From Tannerellaceae bacterium (GTDB lineage: Bacteria > Bacteroidota > Bacteroidia > Bacteroidales > Tannerellaceae), in assembly GCA_031257015.1 (NCBI GenBank), contig JAIRPK010000035.1:59521-123520 (forward strand): 64,000 nt of DNA, written 5' to 3'. The notes beneath the pieces are model-generated. The model saw nothing but the letters and a program-made list of their open reading frames with translations. It had not been told where the DNA came from and searched no databases. Positions 61,748 through 64,000 of this stretch are shown here, piece after piece. A program made the translations under genes and the position numbers. Each line of letters starts with the position of its first letter. Position 1 is the first letter of the stretch.

Positions 61748-61918
61748 AATAGTTTCTCTTTCGCATAAAACGCAGCCTCATTTCTTTTATTGCGAAAGCA
61801 CAGCCCACTGTGGATGCCCTCAAACGCAACATTCGGCAGCATAATCCTTATGTCAACAACCCTTCACCACCTCATAATGAACACCTAATCATCAACCATG
61901 ATCTATAATAATCCACCC

Positions 61919-63292
61919 CTACTTCCCAATACAAAATCTTGAAAATATATTTCCTAATATTTCGTCAGTTGTTATCCTGCCGGTGATTTCGCCTATGTAG
62001 TGGGCACATTCGCGTATGTCCTGACTGATAAAATCCGCAGAAAGCTGAGAGGACAAACCTTCGTTGACGCGACGAATAGCAGATAGCGCCTGCGTTAAAG
62101 CCTCGTAATGCCGTGCATTAGTAACGACGAGGTCTTCAGGATGGATTTGAGGCATTGCGGCGACTTCTACCAGGAGATGTTTCAAGCGATCGACGTTTTG
62201 ATTTTCTCTGGCGGAAATGCTAATTGATACGGATTCAAGATTGGGCAGCGGGTCACGAAGCTCTTCGCCATCGCCGAGGAGGTCGGTTTTGTTGAAGACC
62301 TTTATAATTTTTTTGTCGGCTATATTGGAAGGAAGCATGTCGGAAAGATACGAGGTTGCGGCGGTAGAATCGAGGACAAGGAGGATTATGGAAGCCTGTT
62401 CGACTTTGGCAATCGCACGCCGGATACCTATATTTTCAATCTCGTCGCTTGAGTTCCGCAAACCGGCTGTGTCAATGAAGCGGAAGGCCAGGCCGGAAAT
62501 ATGAACTACATCTTCAATCGTGTCGCGAGTTGTCCCGTGAATGTCGGAAACGATGGCGCGTTCCTCGCCGACAAGCGTATTTAGCAGAGTCGACTTTCCG
62601 GCATTTGTTTCGCCAACTATTGCGACCGGGATTCCGTTTTTGATGACATTGCCGACATTGAAGGATTCAGCAAGACGATGAATTAACCGCTCAATGTCGC
62701 AAGATAACTGCCGAAGATGCTCGCGGTTTGCAAATTCAACATCTTCTTCACCAAAATCAAGTTCCAATTCTATTAAAGAGGCAAAATCGAGAAGTTGTGC
62801 GCGGAGTTTGTTTAGCTCCTTGCCGAATCCCCCGCGTATTTGGCTCATGGAAAGACGGTGCATGGCAGGAGTCGTTGCAGAGATAAGGTCAGCGACAGCC
62901 TCCGCCTGACTAAGGTCGAGCTTGCCGTTGATGAAAGCACGTTGAGTGAACTCTCCGGGTTGGGCAAGGCGGCATCCGTTCTCTATAAGCAACTGAAGCA
63001 ATTGCTGCTGGATATACAGGGAGCCATGGCAGCTCAGTTCAATTGTATCTTCGCCGGTATAGGAATGAGGAGCGCGATAGCCGGAGATGATAACTTCGTC
63101 CAGTATTTCACTGCCGCTATGTACATAGCCGAAAGCGAATTGGCCGGCAGGGAGACTGCCTAGTTTTTTTGCCGCATTTTTGAGAGATGCGACCTTTTCA
63201 CATATAATAAAAGCATCGGGGCCGGAAACACGGACAACCGCGATTCCTCCCCTTCCTGGAGCTGTTGCTATTGCGCATATTGTATCTTGCAT
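61919..63292 (-). CDS. mnmE: tRNA-modification GTPase MnmE
   Basis: MnmE, with MnmG, makes the 5-carboxymethylaminomethyl group at U34 of some tRNAs. The 457-residue protein has the N-terminal formyl-THF-binding domain (TICAIATAPGRGGIAVVRVSG, PHSYTGEDTIE). A G domain is inserted with GETNAGKSTLLN (G1), HGTTRDT (G2), DTAG (G3) and NKTD (G4). The C-terminal FSRFCIGK has the functional Cys in the CIGK end. Start and end match the family exactly. Confidence 0.97.
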   Translation of the reverse strand: MQDTICAIATAPGRGGIAVVRVSGPDAFIICEKVASLKNAAKKLGSLPAGQFAFGYVHSGSEILDEVIISGYRAPHSYTGEDTIELSCHGSLYIQQQLLQLLIENGCRLAQPGEFTQRAFINGKLDLSQAEAVADLISATTPAMHRLSMSQIRGGFGKELNKLRAQLLDFASLIELELDFGEEDVEFANREHLRQLSCDIERLIHRLAESFNVGNVIKNGIPVAIVGETNAGKSTLLNTLVGEERAIVSDIHGTTRDTIEDVVHISGLAFRFIDTAGLRNSSDEIENIGIRRAIAKVEQASIILLVLDSTAATSYLSDMLPSNIADKKIIKVFNKTDLLGDGEELRDPLPNLESVSISISARENQNVDRLKHLLVEVAAMPQIHPEDLVVTNARHYEALTQALSAIRRVNEGLSSQLSADFISQDIRECAHYIGEITGRITTDEILGNIFSRFCIGK

Positions 63293-63580
63293 TGCTATAA
63301 ATAAAATATAATTTATTGTTCGTTAAACGGTTTGCAAATAACTCTTCTAATTCCCCGAAAATCAAAAAAGGAGTTTGCAATATACTTCGAGGATATGACA
63401 CAGCCGGAGCCACTGCAGAAGCCGCTTTCAAGTTGGATATTCGTTAATTCCAGTTTATTTTTCTTTCCCATTGCTAATCATTTTACTATAATAAAATGCG
63501 AAGAAAAGCTAAATATTTTATATAAACTAATTGTAAACATTTATCTAATAATTAATATCACTGCCCGTCCCTGAAACAGG
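63293..63580. other. Intergenic, no recognised content
   Basis: AT-rich stretch upstream of mnmE. It presumably contains the mnmE promoter on the minus strand; no clear TAnnTTTG box or gene was found. Confidence 0.4.
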
Positions 63581-64000
63581 TTAAGCCCAAACATGGAATA
63601 AAAGATAAAAAAAATCAACGGGAAAAATATCCATAATTACTCCACATATAAGCGCCTGGTTCAACCTTATTTTTCCCATATAACTGCCATTATATAACAA
63701 GGAAAAGATTATTAAAAACAAACGCAAACCCTGAGCCATGGATTTCACCAAACAATCTTTAAAACCCATACTTCCATCTATAATTTTAATATTATAAGCA
63801 ATACATCGCGCCACAAATACCGGTTTCCCTGAACCATATTCCGAAAAAACAAATAAAAACAACGGCATAATTTCCCACTGTAAAAAGATACCGAACAATC
63901 CAGCACAGTTCTTAATAAAAACAGCACAATTATTACCCGCCAGACCTTTAATTTTCCATTTACAAGCCCCACGACCAGCCTTCTGAAATAACTCAACAGC
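63581..64000 (-). CDS. Partial hypothetical protein, continues beyond the window
   Basis: The minus-strand frame is open from the window edge (64000) to the stop at 63581, 140 codons without interruption. It is hydrophobic in places (IMPLFLFVFSEYG, LRLFLIIFSLL) and ends YLLFHVWA. I recognise no family, and AT-rich bias could keep a false frame open, so this is a tentative partial gene. The N-terminus is outside the window. Confidence 0.3.
   Translation of the reverse strand, partial: AVELFQKAGRGACKWKIKGLAGNNCAVFIKNCAGLFGIFLQWEIMPLFLFVFSEYGSGKPVFVARCIAYNIKIIDGSMGFKDCLVKSMAQGLRLFLIIFSLLYNGSYMGKIRLNQALICGVIMDIFPVDFFYLLFHVWA

Overview
The window reads as chromosomal DNA of a member of the Bacteroidetes, most likely the order Bacteroidales. 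The evidence is a SusC/SusD pair, an Oar-like TonB receptor, a NigD-like lipoprotein, an ECF sigma/beta-barrel pair, an RprY-like regulator, a DUF4922-type glycosyltransferase, near absence of Shine-Dalgarno sequences, and repeated matches to the Bacteroidetes promoter (-33 TTTG, -7 TAnnTTTG). No tRNA or rRNA gene was recognised.

Layout. 1-2180 is a mobile-element graveyard: a broken ISAs1-type transposase next to the 3' end of a group II intron, then a frameshifted IS1634-type transposase with remnants of its terminal repeats. 2412-7450 holds a DJ-1/PfpI protein, Kdo transferase (waaA) and the ribosomal operon rplM-rpsI-rpsB-tsf. 7737-12687 has a calcineurin-type phosphoesterase and an Oar-like TonB receptor. 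13468-16310 has dsbD and mazG. 16485-22299 is a minus-strand four-gene cluster: Ser/Thr kinase, TPR/barrel-like secreted protein, kelch lipoprotein, serine acetyltransferase. 23007-25973 has a GNAT acetyltransferase, tatC, tatA and fabD. 26524-31501 is a SusC/SusD pair. 32104-38785 mixes DUF2461, DUF362, a HEAT-like protein, a hypothetical and a broken small gene. 39177-42323 has a uridine-kinase-like protein, an EamA transporter and a flavin-reductase-like protein. 42444-49184 is an RND efflux operon with a PII-like protein and a response regulator. 49643-56065 has a leucine-rich-repeat lipoprotein, an esterase, an ECF sigma cluster and an inositol-monophosphatase-like enzyme. 56072-63292 has a glycosyltransferase/GalT-like fusion, mdh, ppk and mnmE. 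The right edge cuts an unidentified minus-strand reading frame.

Two things stand out. First, the SusC/SusD pair is preceded by a 139-bp segment with perfect 26-bp inverted repeats that begin with AAACGTTCGT. Inside it lies a perfect -33/-7 promoter pointing at susC. This looks like a phase-variable (invertible) promoter of the Mpi type. Second, four separate intergenic arrays of short tandem repeats (12936-13212, 22561-22791, 34567-34986, 51045-51401) have palindrome-rich units. Three have a unit of exactly 21 bp, which is two turns of B-DNA and seven codons, and the fourth has 43 bp. The sequences differ but the architecture is shared, and one array switches orientation half way, making a giant imperfect inverted repeat. 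Long heptad-repeat frames run through the 21-bp arrays, so they are either proteins or DNA/RNA-level elements. I cannot tell which from sequence alone, but invariance of the palindromes and of silent sites leans towards a nucleic-acid-level role.
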